Assembly (NCBI GenBank): GCA_963978895.1
Contig: OZ022244.1
Coordinates: 27,724,257 to 27,788,256, forward strand
Direction: 5' to 3'
Origin: Erpobdella octoculata
Lineage: Eukaryota; Annelida; Clitellata; Hirudinida; Erpobdellidae
Length of the DNA: 64,000 nt
The notes under the pieces were generated by a model. The model was not told where the DNA came from and did no database searches. It saw only the letters and a list, made by a program, of their open reading frames with translations. Position numbers and translations under genes: made by a program. Shown one piece after another: positions 33,911 to 60,287 of this stretch (within the stretch, counting starts at the first letter, position 1; every line of letters begins with the position of its first letter).

Positions 33911-35755
33911 TATAATCATCATCAGTGATAGTGTGGCATGCGGCAATGGAGCAAAGAACTGTTGTTGGTCCAGGAAACTGTAGGAGGAAGGAGACAAAAG
34001 AAGAAACAAAAAATAGCAAGACCCGCACAAACAAACGTCTATTCCTGTATCTGAAAATTACAAGCTCGTATTAACAATCTTCAATACATATAATTATATA
34101 TATATATAATCTACATGCAGTAAAAGAATGGAAGCACCAAAATATTTTCTGACATTTCAATGTTAATCAAAAGCTATTTTTCATTCCAGCGATAAGAGAA
34201 ATTAAAAAAAAACCATTCCAAATAATAAAAACAACTCAATTGAAAGCTATGTATATATATATAATTTATAATTTTAAACCAATAAAACCGTTCAAGCAAA
34301 GTATCATCATCGTCATCATCATCATCAATAACAACCAATTGGTGTCCCAACATGCAAGAAAATAACAGAGAGGAAGGAAGCATGACTGTTTAAAAAAATA
34401 CAGATATTTCGTCAAAAGAAAGATAATGATGGCGATGATGAGAGAGAAAGAGAGAGAGAGAAAGAGATAGAGAGAGAGCGTGAAACAAAAGGTTAAAACC
34501 AGTCTAGTGCCAACTGTTTGAAATGAATAAATAATATAATCAAACATGTTTGAACTGCTGAAAATTAAAGAAACACATCGCAATAACATCCAACCAACCA
34601 ATGACTACCACTTACACACACATACACACACACACAGTTATAACGGGTAACATTAGCGAGACTTCAGTAAGAAAATTTTTTTTCATCAACCGACAAGAAC
34701 GTCATGTGACCTGCAACTCGTAACAAGCAAACGAGCCAATCGAATATCGTAAATTAATTTGACATGACGAATGTAAAATATGCTGAGACTGACGAAATTG
34801 TGCAGGATGGATGCGGAGAGATAGCACGACGTCGTCACAATGCCGTTGTCGACCGTTCTCACAATTAATAAACATAAATAAATATTAATTCAATAAACTG
34901 CAGAGAAAACCAATTTTAAATTAACAATGAAAAGTAGCAAGAAGAGACGATGACAGAGAGAGGCTGACACCAATTCTTGAAATTAATTTTGATCAAATAA
35001 GAGGAATTTCAGGGTAAATTTAAGAGAAAAAAAACACGAAAACATCTTCTTTTGATTAAAAAACCCGAAGCACTGAACAAATATTTATCGTATTTAATAT
35101 GACTCGTGCAAAATATTTATCAGTCCGATTCACATGCACACACACACACACACACACCAGAAAATAATAATAAATTCACAAAATTAGTAATTTTTTTTAT
35201 CTATCTTTGGCTTTCGCGAGACTGGGAAAAAATACAATAAAAAAAAATTTCCTAGTTGACGAAAAATCCCATCCTATCGTATCAACGGAAACGACTCAAC
35301 GTTGTCACTGGCAACCATGCAAGACTTCCGTGTGATCGATGGCAGACGAGTCTTTAAGAAACTACGAAGTTTTAGGCTGCAAAAAAGAGAACCAAGTCAA
35401 TAATAATCATTTAGCATAAAACTAATTATTAATATTAGAACTAGAAACAACAACTTTATCAGAACAAGCTTGCTTTGATTAATATGATATTACTAGCTGA
35501 GATACCTGGCATTGTCTGGTTTTGTAAGCCATAAAATGCCAACAGTTCACCAAAAGTGGTCACAAACCATCCCTTTACCATGCTTATCAGTGTACCAAAT
35601 TTCAAAGGTTTAAATGTGATGCAATACATAAATAAATAAATAAATACATACATACATACACACATACAAACATTCATTTATATATACATTTTAGGTTATA
35701 GTAATTCTATTACCTACTTGCATGTCTCAACTCCTGTTGTTAGGCATGCAGTATT

Positions 35756-48839
<13,084 letters not shown>

Positions 48840-50111
48840 TTTCGTGTAGTGATCTATTTATTGAATTCTTCTTTGACAGTTCAGGTAGAGGTGTATTCCA
48901 GTTTAAACTTTAAAAACAGAATAAATGTTAATTATGGATGGGTAAATTTTAATAATTAAATATAAAATACAAAGATAATACTTGAAGTTACTGATGCATT
49001 AGCATTAGATGACAACGTGACGGAAATAATAATTAAAAACGACAATTTGACGGCGTTACATACAAAAAATCAAACTTAAACATAAATCATTGAATTCTTG
49101 AACGCCTCGTCGTAAAAGCGCTGTATAGTATAAATTGAAATTGAACGTTCACAAATTTTCAAAAAATTTAAAAGCGTTAAATACTTTGATATCCGTATTC
49201 CGATCCCAATGTATACAGTGTAATAATAAAATTAACAAATGTTTCCCACAGGACGCCACAGGTCAGGTAAGTTAGGTGTTATTAGGACTGTTACTGGTTA
49301 GGCAACTTTGTTTTGTTCCACAGTTACCTAATTCTAATAATCAACTTCTTCGGAAAATAGACATCATGCCAACTTTATTTTACCATAACATAAATTAATC
49401 AATTCCGCGATTAAATTATTTTAATGTTCGACACCGATAGCTACGAAATCAACAAAAAACAAGAACTTTGAGGCCAACAATGGTCGAAACCTTAACGTAG
49501 GAAACCAAACATCAAAAACTACAAGGTATTTGTTACATTATTAGAATTAATTAAAATATTAACACATTTTAACAAAAATTATATTTTTAAAATTAAATAA
49601 TTTAAGTGCTAATAAATATTATCAAATAAACAACAAAAATTACTTATTTTAAAAATAAATGTTGATAGAAAAATTAAAAATTAGTTTGTTTTAATATCAA
49701 ATAACTTTAGAACTATAGCCTACATTATCACTTACATTGAGTAAACATCATGTACAGGGGTTGATGGAATTGATGTGGATAAGTTGAAAAATAACGCTGC
49801 AATTTAGAGATTTTATTTAGGCAATTAAGATCACAGAGGTTATAGTTATTAAGTTTTTATTTCAAATATTTGCGTCAATTGGCTAGTAGCATAAACAGAA
49901 AGCCTGCTGTAAGTAAACTGACTGAAAGCCAAGCTTCTGGCTTCTGCTGCTTCTGTCATGCCTCCTCCACGACAAAAATCTTGTTACAAGTCTAAAACAA
50001 TGAAATTTGTCCTCTGCATTTGTATTAAAATTTTATACTTTTGGGAAGATACGTGATAGAGTTAAATTTTGTTTCTAGATTTTCTGATTACTGCAACAGA
50101 ATAGAATACTG
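48840..50111. promoter_or_regulatory. Head-to-head intergenic region between MARK (-) and AMPK-beta (+)
   Basis: The 1.27 kb between the two start codons must hold the 5' UTRs and at least one promoter for each gene, possibly shared. I see no clear TATA box, and the region is AT-rich rather than a CpG island. No other gene is visible here. Confidence 0.5.
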
Positions 50112-51906
50112 ATGGGAAACTCTCCATATCAAACTGGAAGAAGTTTTTCAGATTCCAGTGATGAGACTTCAATTCCCGCGCATGGAGCTTATGATAACCA
50201 TGACTACTATGGCCATAAAACTTTTCCCCCATTATATAAAGTTAGATGCTTCTTTTTAAATTAATGAAATAGTTTATTGTTCAACTCAAGCAGTATACTC
50301 GTAGTAGTTTATATATGTCTTTCTTGATTTAAGCTGACAATAAAAGTGTTAAAGCTTTAATTGCTTAACTACTTACAATTCAGGTAGCTGATAATAAGGT
50401 TTCACTAAGAAGATTTTCAGGGGGTAATATGAGCCCAGTTGCTGCTCCTACAACCATCCCTACTCTGTTTAAGTGGACAAGGGGTGGTCATCAGGTTCAA
50501 CTGACAGGTAGCTTTGACAACTGGTCTAAAAAGATTCCACTTGTGGAAAGGTATGAATATGGATAAGAAATAAACTGAAGGAATTCGTAAATAAACAAAA
50601 AATTATGTTAAAAACTTCAGTATATACATGAAAATTTGAGGTGTAATTGTGCAATTTCCTAGTTTGATTCATTAGGTAAACTATATGGAAAAGTTTTTGG
50701 TGTAATTGAAGTTCTTTCTAGATTTAATAAGAAATTGAAATTTGCATTTGAACGTATTTTTTTTTCAATTTCTAGCGAGGACGAATTCCTGGTGATCATT
50801 GACCTACCTGCTGGGGAGCATCAGTACAAATATTTAGTTGACGGTGTTTGGACCTATGACCCAGATGAGGTAGTTTTACCATCATAAGCATTTAAGCTTG
50901 AAACCGTTTCAACACTAAGCTAAAAGGCTCTCCATGTTAACCTTCTTCCACATTTTGTGATGACTCTTGCTTTAGATTTGTAATTTCAGATTGTTAAAGT
51001 TACTTGATTTTTTGACTTCACGTAATATTTTAACTGAAGAATATTGAAAACTAAGAAAATGCCTCTACAAGCATGCACGACCGACAAGATAAGGCGCTAA
51101 AAAAATGCACATTGAAATGTGCACAACTTTTGTTAACACACAGCTGACATTTTTTTGCATCAGCCAATTTTACTAATGTACACACACCTTTATATAAAAA
51201 AATAACTACGAAATTTCATTGTGTACACAATGCACCAGCCTTATGTAGACAACGGCCTTAAGTCATACAACAACGTACTGCACATCAAAGACACAGACTT
51301 TGAGGTTTTTAAGGCCCTAGCAGAAGATGACAGCGGTGCCAAAACAACGTCTGATGGAAATGGTAGGGTTTTTATGTCTATAAATAAAACTTATGATGGT
51401 TTTTTTTAGGTTTAATATTTCTATAGTTCTATTTAAGTGATTTTTAATTATTTGAGGCTTTGAAAAAATTTCTTTTGTACATTTTTCTTCTGTTTGTTTT
51501 TTACAGTCAAAGATTCTTCAGGTTTCAGTCAAGACTTACCCCCAAATCTTACGGCCCACCACAGACCCCCAGCTTTACCCCCTCAGTTGCTTCAAATCGT
51601 CCTCAACAGGGAGACTCCTGTTTCCGTAAGTTTTCTCTATGGAATGATCGTTAGAAGTTGTTAAAAATATTACACTGCCAAAAACTGTTAATATCATATT
51701 GGTGCTTTCTGGAACGTCACAGTTTTGACACGGTTTTGCATTTCTTTTCCTTACTACAGGTAGACCCGACAATATTACCTGCACCGCAGATTGCAGAAAT
51801 TAACCATCTTCATGCGCTTTCAATCAAGGGAGGGGTCATTACCATGAGCTCCACCCACCGGTACAAGAAGAAATACATTACTACGGTCTTCTATCAACCA
51901 ACGTGA
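50112..51906 (+). CDS. PRKAB: AMP-activated protein kinase beta subunit
   Basis: Six exons: 50112-50240, 50384-50550, 50776-50869, 51239-51362, 51507-51625, 51760-51906 (TGA), 780 nt, 259 aa (vertebrate beta subunits are about 270). The N-terminus is MGNSPY, with Gly2 a likely N-myristoylation site. A CBM48 glycogen-binding module spans about residues 69-131: TLFKWTRGG, VQLTGSFDNWSKKIPL, then LPAGEHQYKYLVDGVWTYDPDE, retaining the Trp and Lys residues used for carbohydrate contact. HIKDTDFEVFKALAE follows. The C-terminal ASC domain, which binds alpha and gamma subunits, covers PPQLLQIVLN to the end: INHLHALSIKGGVI and THRYKKKYITTVFYQPT. The subunit scaffolds AMPK and targets it to membranes and glycogen. 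The gene is complete with no disrupted motif, and divergent from MARK. Confidence 0.97.
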
Positions 51907-52505
51907 CTCTGATGATTTTCGTTGGAGCAAAATTGTTATGTTCTGTTTTGCTTTATTTTGTCTGTTTTTAAACAAAATTCTTTCTTCGATATTCAAATTT
52001 ATTTAATATTTTTTTGATTATATTACTAGCAATATATATATATATATTTCTTTTGTTGCATTTCTGTTCTTATTTATGCAATGATTCATACGAGGGAGTG
52101 TATGTTTACAATTCGTTATTTACAAAGAGTACTTTTCTAACTTTGTTCTTGTTGATGTTCTGCTATTATTTTGTTTTACAGCACCGTCCAAAACCATTTC
52201 ATTATGGAATCAGATTTTCATGTGAACTTTAGTTTCGATTGATAATCATTCTACTATCTTCAAACTTCTCCGATTGTTCGGCAAGTGTTTTATTCATTTT
52301 GGAATGCCACCCAGTTACGTTTATTACCACGGGAATTCTAGCTCCGTGTGTAAATGACACCAGCCGTTTTAGAATATAAATTCATATTTGGCATTAAACA
52401 AAATCCTGTCAAGCGTTTTTCTTCTCTCTTTATTGTTACGTTTTAATTTCAATTTTCAGTTGTAATTTCTTTTCTCCTGCTTCTTTTGAGTGTTGCACAG
52501 AAATC

Positions 52506-52752
<247 letters not shown>

Positions 52753-54327
52753 ACTAACTAACTATCATGCTTATTTATTTTATTTCAGAGAATATTTTTT
52801 AAAAGGTCTACTTGCTTAGAGATTTTGCGTTGTTATGCATGCGCACACTTGTGCAACCTTAGTCTTAAGGTGGTGCTATCAGCAGAGCAGCTTGCTAGAA
52901 TTGGCAGCACCTGTGAAGTGTTACAGTTCAATTTTACTAGCTGATATCTTAACAGAAATTAGCTTGTTAAATCTTTTTGTTAATTATCTGCACCACTAAG
53001 CACTCTAAGAAATACTCTTTTTGCCGATCGATAGTCTGAACTTGTTAACTGCTACGATTTTCTCTGTTGAACAGAACAACTTTTACGACGTATCCTCGGC
53101 TCCTGAAATTTAGCTGTTTCGTAAATTTTTCAAGATAGCAGCCGGTTGTGGTGGCTAATGAACGAATCTGTACTTGTACTGTGCTTGTACGGTGTGTCTG
53201 TACTTGTACTGTGTGTCTATGCTTTTTGATTTGCATGTGTTTTTAAGTTTCCTGACTCATACAATTTTTATTGTTATTTGTCTGCTTTTTTAAACCCGAA
53301 TGGATTATAAATTGTGCTCTCTTGCGACCTTGCTTTTCTGCTGTACTGATGCATTAATAACAAAGCAAACTTGTTTCAGAGGTAATTTGAACTTTAAACC
53401 TAATAAGATTTTATTTCTTTAGTTCAGTGTGGTGCAAATGAATCCAGAGTTTGAAGTTTCAGACAGCTTTTGTTTAATGTCTCTTTTTATTTTTTGATTG
53501 TACATTTAGCTGGAATGTGGAATTGCACCACTTACATTGTGTTGTTACTGATTTCTTATTTTGTTGATTGATTGATTGATGCTCAATTTTTTGAACAATT
53601 GAAATTAATTTTAGCAAGTATTTATATCAAGATGTATTTCTATTTTGCAAAAGTAGTAAGGACGTATAATTGCACGTACTGCATACAGTAGTAGTCTGCT
53701 TGCTCTTCTTTTATACTATCCAGTTATCAAATGCATAATAGAATTTGTTTCCTCATTTGCCAGGTGCATATTGTCATTTTTTGATTACCTGTCTGTTGTT
53801 GCACACCTGATGTTTCTGCACTCTCTTTTTAAAATGATTGTCATTTCTTGAGGTGTTATGATTACAAAATTATTTTATGACAAACCTGGCCATGATGACA
53901 ACTGAATAGAGCTAAAGTTCAACAGTGTTTTTTTTTATAACTAGTGTTTCTCAAAATCGTTTCAAACATCAAATGTCATTTAACTTTTTCTATTTTATTT
54001 AACTCTAGTGGGGATAGTAGAAATAATAAAATTGTTTGTACAGTGGCTTTTTTAGCATAAGTTAGTTCAAATTTACTGCTGTGACTGCCAGAGTACATGG
54101 CATTGCAGACTTGAGAGGATAGATGATAATGAATGCCCCAGCTTAATAATTGCTGTTATTCCATCCAATCTCAATTTGTTTCTAGTTGCTTAAACTGAAG
54201 AAATTCTTCTCTCAATTTTAGTTTACTTATCCTTATTATGTTAAGCACTTCTTTTTATGTAATTTATATTTATAAAACTAACATTTTTCATATATATATA
54301 GTCTTGTTTCTTTTCGTCTGGAATGGG

Positions 54328-54400
54328 TGAACTTTTAAAGTTTCAGCTCTATTGGATGACGGAAAGTGGGTTAATTTTTTTCCAAAGACTCAGCCAGCCA
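54328..54400 (-). repeat. Copy 4 of the dispersed repeat, opposite orientation
   Basis: Read on the minus strand, it carries ttaacccactttccgtcatc, then caatagagctgaaactttaaaagttc, aligning with the cores at 3535, 37510 and 48340. Confidence 0.65.
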
Positions 54401-54668
54401 CAAACAAACACACTTAAACAATTGATGTTGACATGAAAAATTTAAAAAACAGCAAACTGAAAAAAACAACCTAAAGATATGTGCTGTACTTTTTCAAAGT
54501 AGCCATTCAAAACAAATTGTTATAACAGTAATAAAAGTTGTTGAACCGGTGGAACCAATCAATTGCAAATGACTTTTAGAAAAACAACAATAACAGATTA
54601 ACGTTTGCAAAAAAAATGTTTTTTTTTCTTCTTTCAACTTCAAACCTTTCACGCGACTCGTCCAATCT

Positions 54669-57600
54669 TCAGGTGGTTTCGGCTGGCGTCCCCTCCTCTC
54701 TTCTGCCCCTACGAGTGCTTCTTCCTGTCTTGTTCGACTTCCACAAGAACACAGCCAGAGCGATTATAACGATGATGCCGATAGTACCGCCCACCACAAT
54801 GCCCACTGTCTTTCCAATCCAAATCTCGTCTGTTGTTTTTTAAAGTTTTATTCTGTAAAACTTTAATTTAAATGTTGCAGTATAAGTTCTCTACATTAAA
54901 AACTACTTCCGCTCCAAGTGTGTTTGCAATAAAAATTTGTCTTTATTGGTATAAGCCAGACGAAATTATATCAGTAAGTCAGTAATACCTATAAAAATAG
55001 CTTCAATTGCATAATCAGTACTTTATTGCCTGGAGGATAAACACTAGCTAACTTTCCTAAAAGAAAAAAACAATGATATGGAAGGAGGTAAACTCCGAAC
55101 AACTTTTTTCTCCGAAAAGTCCGCCACGGAGGACTATGCAAAAATAGTTTTACTTTTCAAAATGCATAAAAACACATGTAAGATGGTTTATTTGTTTTTC
55201 TGCAATTCTCTTTTTTTATTATTCCTCGTTTTTTGCCGGGCACGCCCGCCGGTTTAGGGATAGAAGCCCCTGCTTGTGGTTCACTTTCTAATTGCTCTCT
55301 GGATATATCTCGAAGCTGATATATATATATATATATTTTTTTATTTTTCATCAACTTGATTGTCTCATTAAGATTTCCTTTACTCCAATAGAAGTTTCGG
55401 CTTTTTAACCAATTTAGCGCCGCAAAATTTAAACTAGTACCGCAGTTTAAAAACGTTTAATAATTTAAATAATTTTTATCCATACCTGTGCGAGCTTTCA
55501 CCTATAACAATTAATACCTTTTCTTTAATTAGATTAACTGTACTTCTGTACAGTTATTATTATTAGCTCAAAAAAGATGACATTAAAGACAAACATATAA
55601 GCACAATCACTGTTGATAAACAAACCTGCATGACGCATGAAAAATTAAAAAATTCAATATTAAAGGGAACATTCATAAGCAGAGCTAACCATTCGAAGCA
55701 TCGTCCGAATGAAGTTTCGCAGCTGGGGGACCTGGTTCGTCATCATCGAGGTTTTCTTCAACTCTCAAGGTAGTCTTCTTGACACTGACAGTAACTATTT
55801 CGACTTTTCTAGGAGTTACAGCTGGTTCTCTGACTGGTGGGTGTAGATGCTGGGTAGCCTTTCTATGTGCTGTAGTTTTAGTTGCTACAAAACATTTTTC
55901 AGTTGATTGTTTTCATGTTAGGTGAATATATATATACTACTACTACGCGGAGTCGCAATTAAGTTAAGACGATGCCCAGGTGCTGAGCATCAATGAGAAC
56001 AATTTAAGCTCAGAGTGAAAAGCTCTCAAAAAATTTTGCTGCCAAACTACCCACCTACCCAGCCAACCACTTACACACACACAGATAAAAAGTTTTAAGA
56101 TTTTAAAAAGTACACAACGTGCATGACAAATTAGCGAGAGGTTATTTTTAAAACAAGATCAGAAATTCATTATTTAAAATTTTTTGACAACTTAGTGTTT
56201 CCCAGTGGCCTGTTTCCCGCCTCAAAACTGCTCAGATGTCCCCTAATTGTAATTGTAAGTGTAGTACAGCTCCCCAACTATAGCATGAACGTACTAATAA
56301 AGTCCTTCATACCGCTGTGTCGTAGAGTAGCACACTATTTCTGCACAGGATATAAATTGATTTCGCATATTTTAAAACTCTTACAGCAATCTAAAATGAA
56401 ATAATAAAAAAATTAAAATGAGGTATTACCACTTCTAATTTTTCCCACAACGACGCTACCCTTCCACTCGCAGAACACGTCAACGTCGTCGATCATATTG
56501 TGGGCACGGTAGGTGCACAGGTATTCGCCTTCATGGGGTATTTTGATGACCGCCTCGTGGGCAAAGTAATGCTCCTTATCAGACGAGCAGAACCATTCAT
56601 ATTTGTGAATTGGTGGACTGGCTGCTGTTTTGACTTGCAGTGGCTCGTTAACATTGACCGTATATTCATGAGCTCCTGGGCATGCCGGTGCTACACCAAA
56701 TATAATACAAGCCTGTATTTTACGTAATTAACTTTACTTTATATATCAAAATAATGAGGACCAATCAAATATAAATACACTATAAATGCGTGAAAAGTTA
56801 AAAATAATTAAAACAAAAGGTTAACTGCATCAACCTATCGGCTTAATGTTGACAGTAATATTGCCATTCCACAAGCAAGTGAATACTTTCTTTCTGATGG
56901 TAGTGTAAGCCGTGAACTGGCACCGGTACACTCCTGCTACAAAAAGCTGAAAAAACGATCCATTTCCTCTTTCCACGTCGCTCGATGACTCGCAGAACCA
57001 CTCATATCTAAAATGATGTGGAGAGTGAACGGGCTCTGTCGTCACCATAGGGATGACCTCAGCTGGAGTAGTGACCAGTGCCTGGGGCTTGAAACAAGCT
57101 GGCTTCTCTGAAAATAAAATTTTAACCGCCATTTGAAAAAGTGAGGTGGAGTAGCTCCACAGTGCTCTGCATTCACGCGCTGAGGGTACTGGGTTAAAAT
57201 TCTCTGACGGCCGCTGGCTAAACTGTCTGCCTCCCTTGAACAAAGAGCTTAGGGGTACTTGCACTGCTCAAGCTCATTGACTTACGAATTTAGCTCATTT
57301 CCATCAACCCTAAAAATGTTCATTGAAGCTCAAACTATAAAATATCCCAGAACTCTGCCAACTCATTATTTAGTTATACGTGTACATTAACAAATTATTA
57401 TATTAACTGCTCAAATACTAAAATGTTCATTATAGCTGACGATGTCACCACCAGTTTAGTGATGTCATCGCCACCTATAAGCGTTACGCAAACTACAAAC
57501 ATACAGATGCCAGTTAATGAGATACGTTGATTATATTTATTTTGAAAAAAAAATGAAATCGCACTCACAGTAACTGAATCGACTTCAGTCTCCATATCAG

Positions 57601-58352
57601 CTGTTCTTTTTTTTATCTTATTATACAATTACTGGAAAACTCACGATAAAACTGAACAGATAGATTTTTTTCTTTAGCAAACGGCTTGAAGCTGTTTCCC
57701 ACTTGAGCGAAAAACTCCCAGCGACAGGTGAAGTGAAGAACTTCCGGCTTATCAGAGCTGATAGTGGTATTTATGTAGGGATCGAAGTAAGTTGTCTCAC
57801 TCTCGATTGGAGCTTGCGCCAGAACATTCGAGGCGTGAGAAATGAGAAACTGCTTAGACTGGATGAGAGCAAAATTAGCTACCATCGAGCATGTAAGAAT
57901 GACGTTTGCGTCGATGAAAGCCCAATCTGAAGACGCCTGAAACTTCATCTCATCTTCTGCTCGAGGAAATTTTAATATTTAATAGTAGCAATGATTTTTT
58001 TCATTATCTTTATCAATGCAATCAAATAACGTATGAAGCTTCAAAAGCCAATTCATTGATTTAGCAAATTAGCAATTGGCTAAAATACTTGTACCATGCA
58101 AACATTAGTAAATTAAATATATATGTAGAGACATGAATTTTTTTATAACTATTATACCTAACGCTATCACAAAGACCGCATCATGAGTTGATTGGCATAT
58201 GTAAGATCCAGCCGTGTTTTTAAGAACCACAGAGGGTAGCTTGCTCTCGAACCCACCAACCTCCCAGTCGCTAGGACAGTTGAATTCGTCCAAGGAAAAT
58301 GTATCATTGATGACGGCATATTTAACAGCTATTTTCCCGGCAAAAGCAGGTG
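54669..58352 (-). CDS. Type I membrane protein with Cys-rich Ig-like modules, 3' six exons; unrecognised
   Basis: Exons 5' to 3': 58352-58158, 57956-57645, 57107-56835, 56690-56430, 55884-55690, 54829-54669 (TGA). Every internal exon is symmetric phase 1-1, as is usual for shuffled extracellular modules. Exons 3 and 4 are paralogous: each has an early ACF/ACP cysteine, YEWFC followed by SS, then YRCQFTAY / YLCTYRAH and a final TCLW / FCEW. Exons 1 and 2 also carry spaced cysteines with SYICQ and LTCS/FTCRW, like Ig-fold strands. Exon 5 is a Thr/Pro/acidic stalk. Exon 6 encodes a transmembrane helix (TVGIVVGGTIGIIVIIALA) and a short basic tail ending GTPAETT. This suggests a cell-surface adhesion or recognition protein. 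The signal-peptide exon is missing and presumably lies beyond 58.4 kb. Confidence 0.75.
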
Positions 58353-58689
58353 CTGATAAAAAAAATTAGTTAAGAAAGTTAAATCATAAGTAATATGTTA
58401 AGTTTAGTGACTAAACTTTAGTCCAGGACCAGATTGGTGACCATTTGGCCTATCTGGCGTACAGATATTTTGGCCAACAGAAACAGGACGGGAGTGAAAC
58501 TTAATCTCAACTTATCCTTTTAAAAAAGTTGATTCGATTCGATTCGACCCGATTCGAGCCTGGTTTAATCAGTCCTGGCTTTTTTTAAAGAAGTCAAGGA
58601 ATGTTTCCGAATAGGTTGGTGCTATTGGCAGTGTAATAACAATAACCATTCATTAGCGCTACTGAGAGTTCGTGCATAAAACACGTTAA

Positions 58690-59748
58690 TGACGCTAATG
58701 TATAGTTATTGTAGATATTCCTATGTTTCTATTGAATCTTCTAAATCTACTCCTGTAACTTTGACCTACGGTGTCCCTCAAGGGTCTATTCTTGGTCCTT
58801 TACTGTTTATTCTCTATACTTCTGAACTTCCTCATATTATATCTTCTCACTCTCTCAATAGCCAAATGTATGCCGATGACTCCTATGTCTATTCTACTTT
58901 CTCTAACTCTTCTCTTGAGTCTGTTCTTAACAAAATAGCTGCCTGCCTTCAATCTATTATATCCTGGAGTTCTTCTATGTGTCTTAAACTTAATCCTGAC
59001 AAGTTTGAACTAATCTATTTCAACAAGTCCTCTAAATCCCTAAATCCTCTTCCTTTGGTTTTGCCACCACCATCTTCTCTTTCCATTTCTCCTTCTCCCT
59101 TGATTCGTAGCTTAGGTTTTCTCTTTGACTCTAACTTGTCGCTTACCCCCCAAATTACTTCTGTTACTAAATCCTGCTACTTTCATCTTCGCCGTATTAA
59201 GCAGCTTCGTCCACTTCTGGATGATCCTTCGCTGCAACTTCTAGTCTCTTCTCTTGTCCTGTCTCGAATTGACTACTGCAATTCTCTATACTATGGTCTT
59301 CCTGACACTACCCTCTATCCTCTCTCTAAAGCCTTCAACTCGGCTGCTCGCTTAGTTTCTCGCACCTCCTACTCCTCTCACATCTCTCCATCTCTTGTTC
59401 TTCTCCATTGGCTTCCTCTCAGATATAGGGTGATTTTTAAAATATGTTTAATAATGTACAAAATAAAAAATTGCTTTTCTCCTCTCTACTTAACTAATTT
59501 AATACATATCCCTCCTAAGTCTGGTCTTCGTTCTTCTTCTCGTAATCACTCTCGCATCTTCACTATTAAGCATTCTTTTGCTAAACGCTCTTTCTCCTAC
59601 TCTGGCCCCTATCTCTGGAACTCTCTTCCTTCTTCTCTTACTAACTCTACTTCTCTCACAGTTTTCCGTCGTGGACTTAAAACATATCTGTTTACCAAGT
59701 TCACGACCGAGCGCTATTGAACACTGCGGAAATAGCGCTATAGAAATA

Positions 59749-59780
<32 letters not shown>
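58690..59780 (+). mobile_element. 5'-truncated L2/CR1-like LINE with intact RT C-terminal ORF and (TTGA)n tail
   Basis: An uninterrupted 343-codon frame (58689-59720, TAA-free to its natural stop) encodes the reverse-transcriptase palm and thumb: LTYGVPQGSILGPLLF, MYADDSYVYS (the catalytic YADD), then SRIDYCNSLYYGLP, LLHWLPLRYRVIFKI and WNSLPSSLTNSTSL, ending FRRGLKTYLFTKF. This ordering is typical of the L2/CR1 group. The 3' end reads aaatagcgctatagaaataa followed by tandem TTGA units, a known tail style of this group. The endonuclease and N-terminal RT are missing, so it is a dead-on-arrival copy that has kept its frame and is probably young. It lies 5' of the Ig-like gene exons, perhaps in an intron. 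Confidence 0.9.
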
Positions 59781-60287
59781 CACTGACAATAGCATCAAAC
59801 TAATAAGAAACTTTCCTTGACTACTAACCATCAATTAATAATTAGCAGCACACCTATTAACGCCGAAGTCTCCCACCTAATATTTAGCCAGTTTCAGAAC
59901 ATTACTTCTACGACCGAATATTTTTAGAATACAAACTGTAGTCACGTAACAAACTTTCCCCTAGGCTCTCCAGCCTCTGACCTACCTTTCCCGTTTTTGA
60001 GCAAATGGGTATAGAGTATAGGCAATTTAATTATTGCGACATAATCAAATCTTATTGCTGGTAAAACAAAAAATTAAATATAGTCTCCACAATAATTTAA
60101 AGCAAGTTTCTTTGATTGATTTAGATTTCCAACAGCTCTACTAAGACATGACTAAAACTCTCTAAGTCGTCTTCTAAGTCCATTACAAAAGTTAAAAGTT
60201 AAAGTTTTTGAATTTTAAGCACCCTTTTGTGAAACACCTCAGGGCTCCGTTACAATTTCAACGTTGCAGATAAGACTAGCAACTAGC

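Noticed and set aside
55157..55354. Minus-strand ORF with a plausible acceptor and a basic tail-like sequence
   Set aside because: Splicing from the preceding Ig-like gene exon in phase runs into a stop; the exon at 54829-54669 with a TM helix fits in phase.
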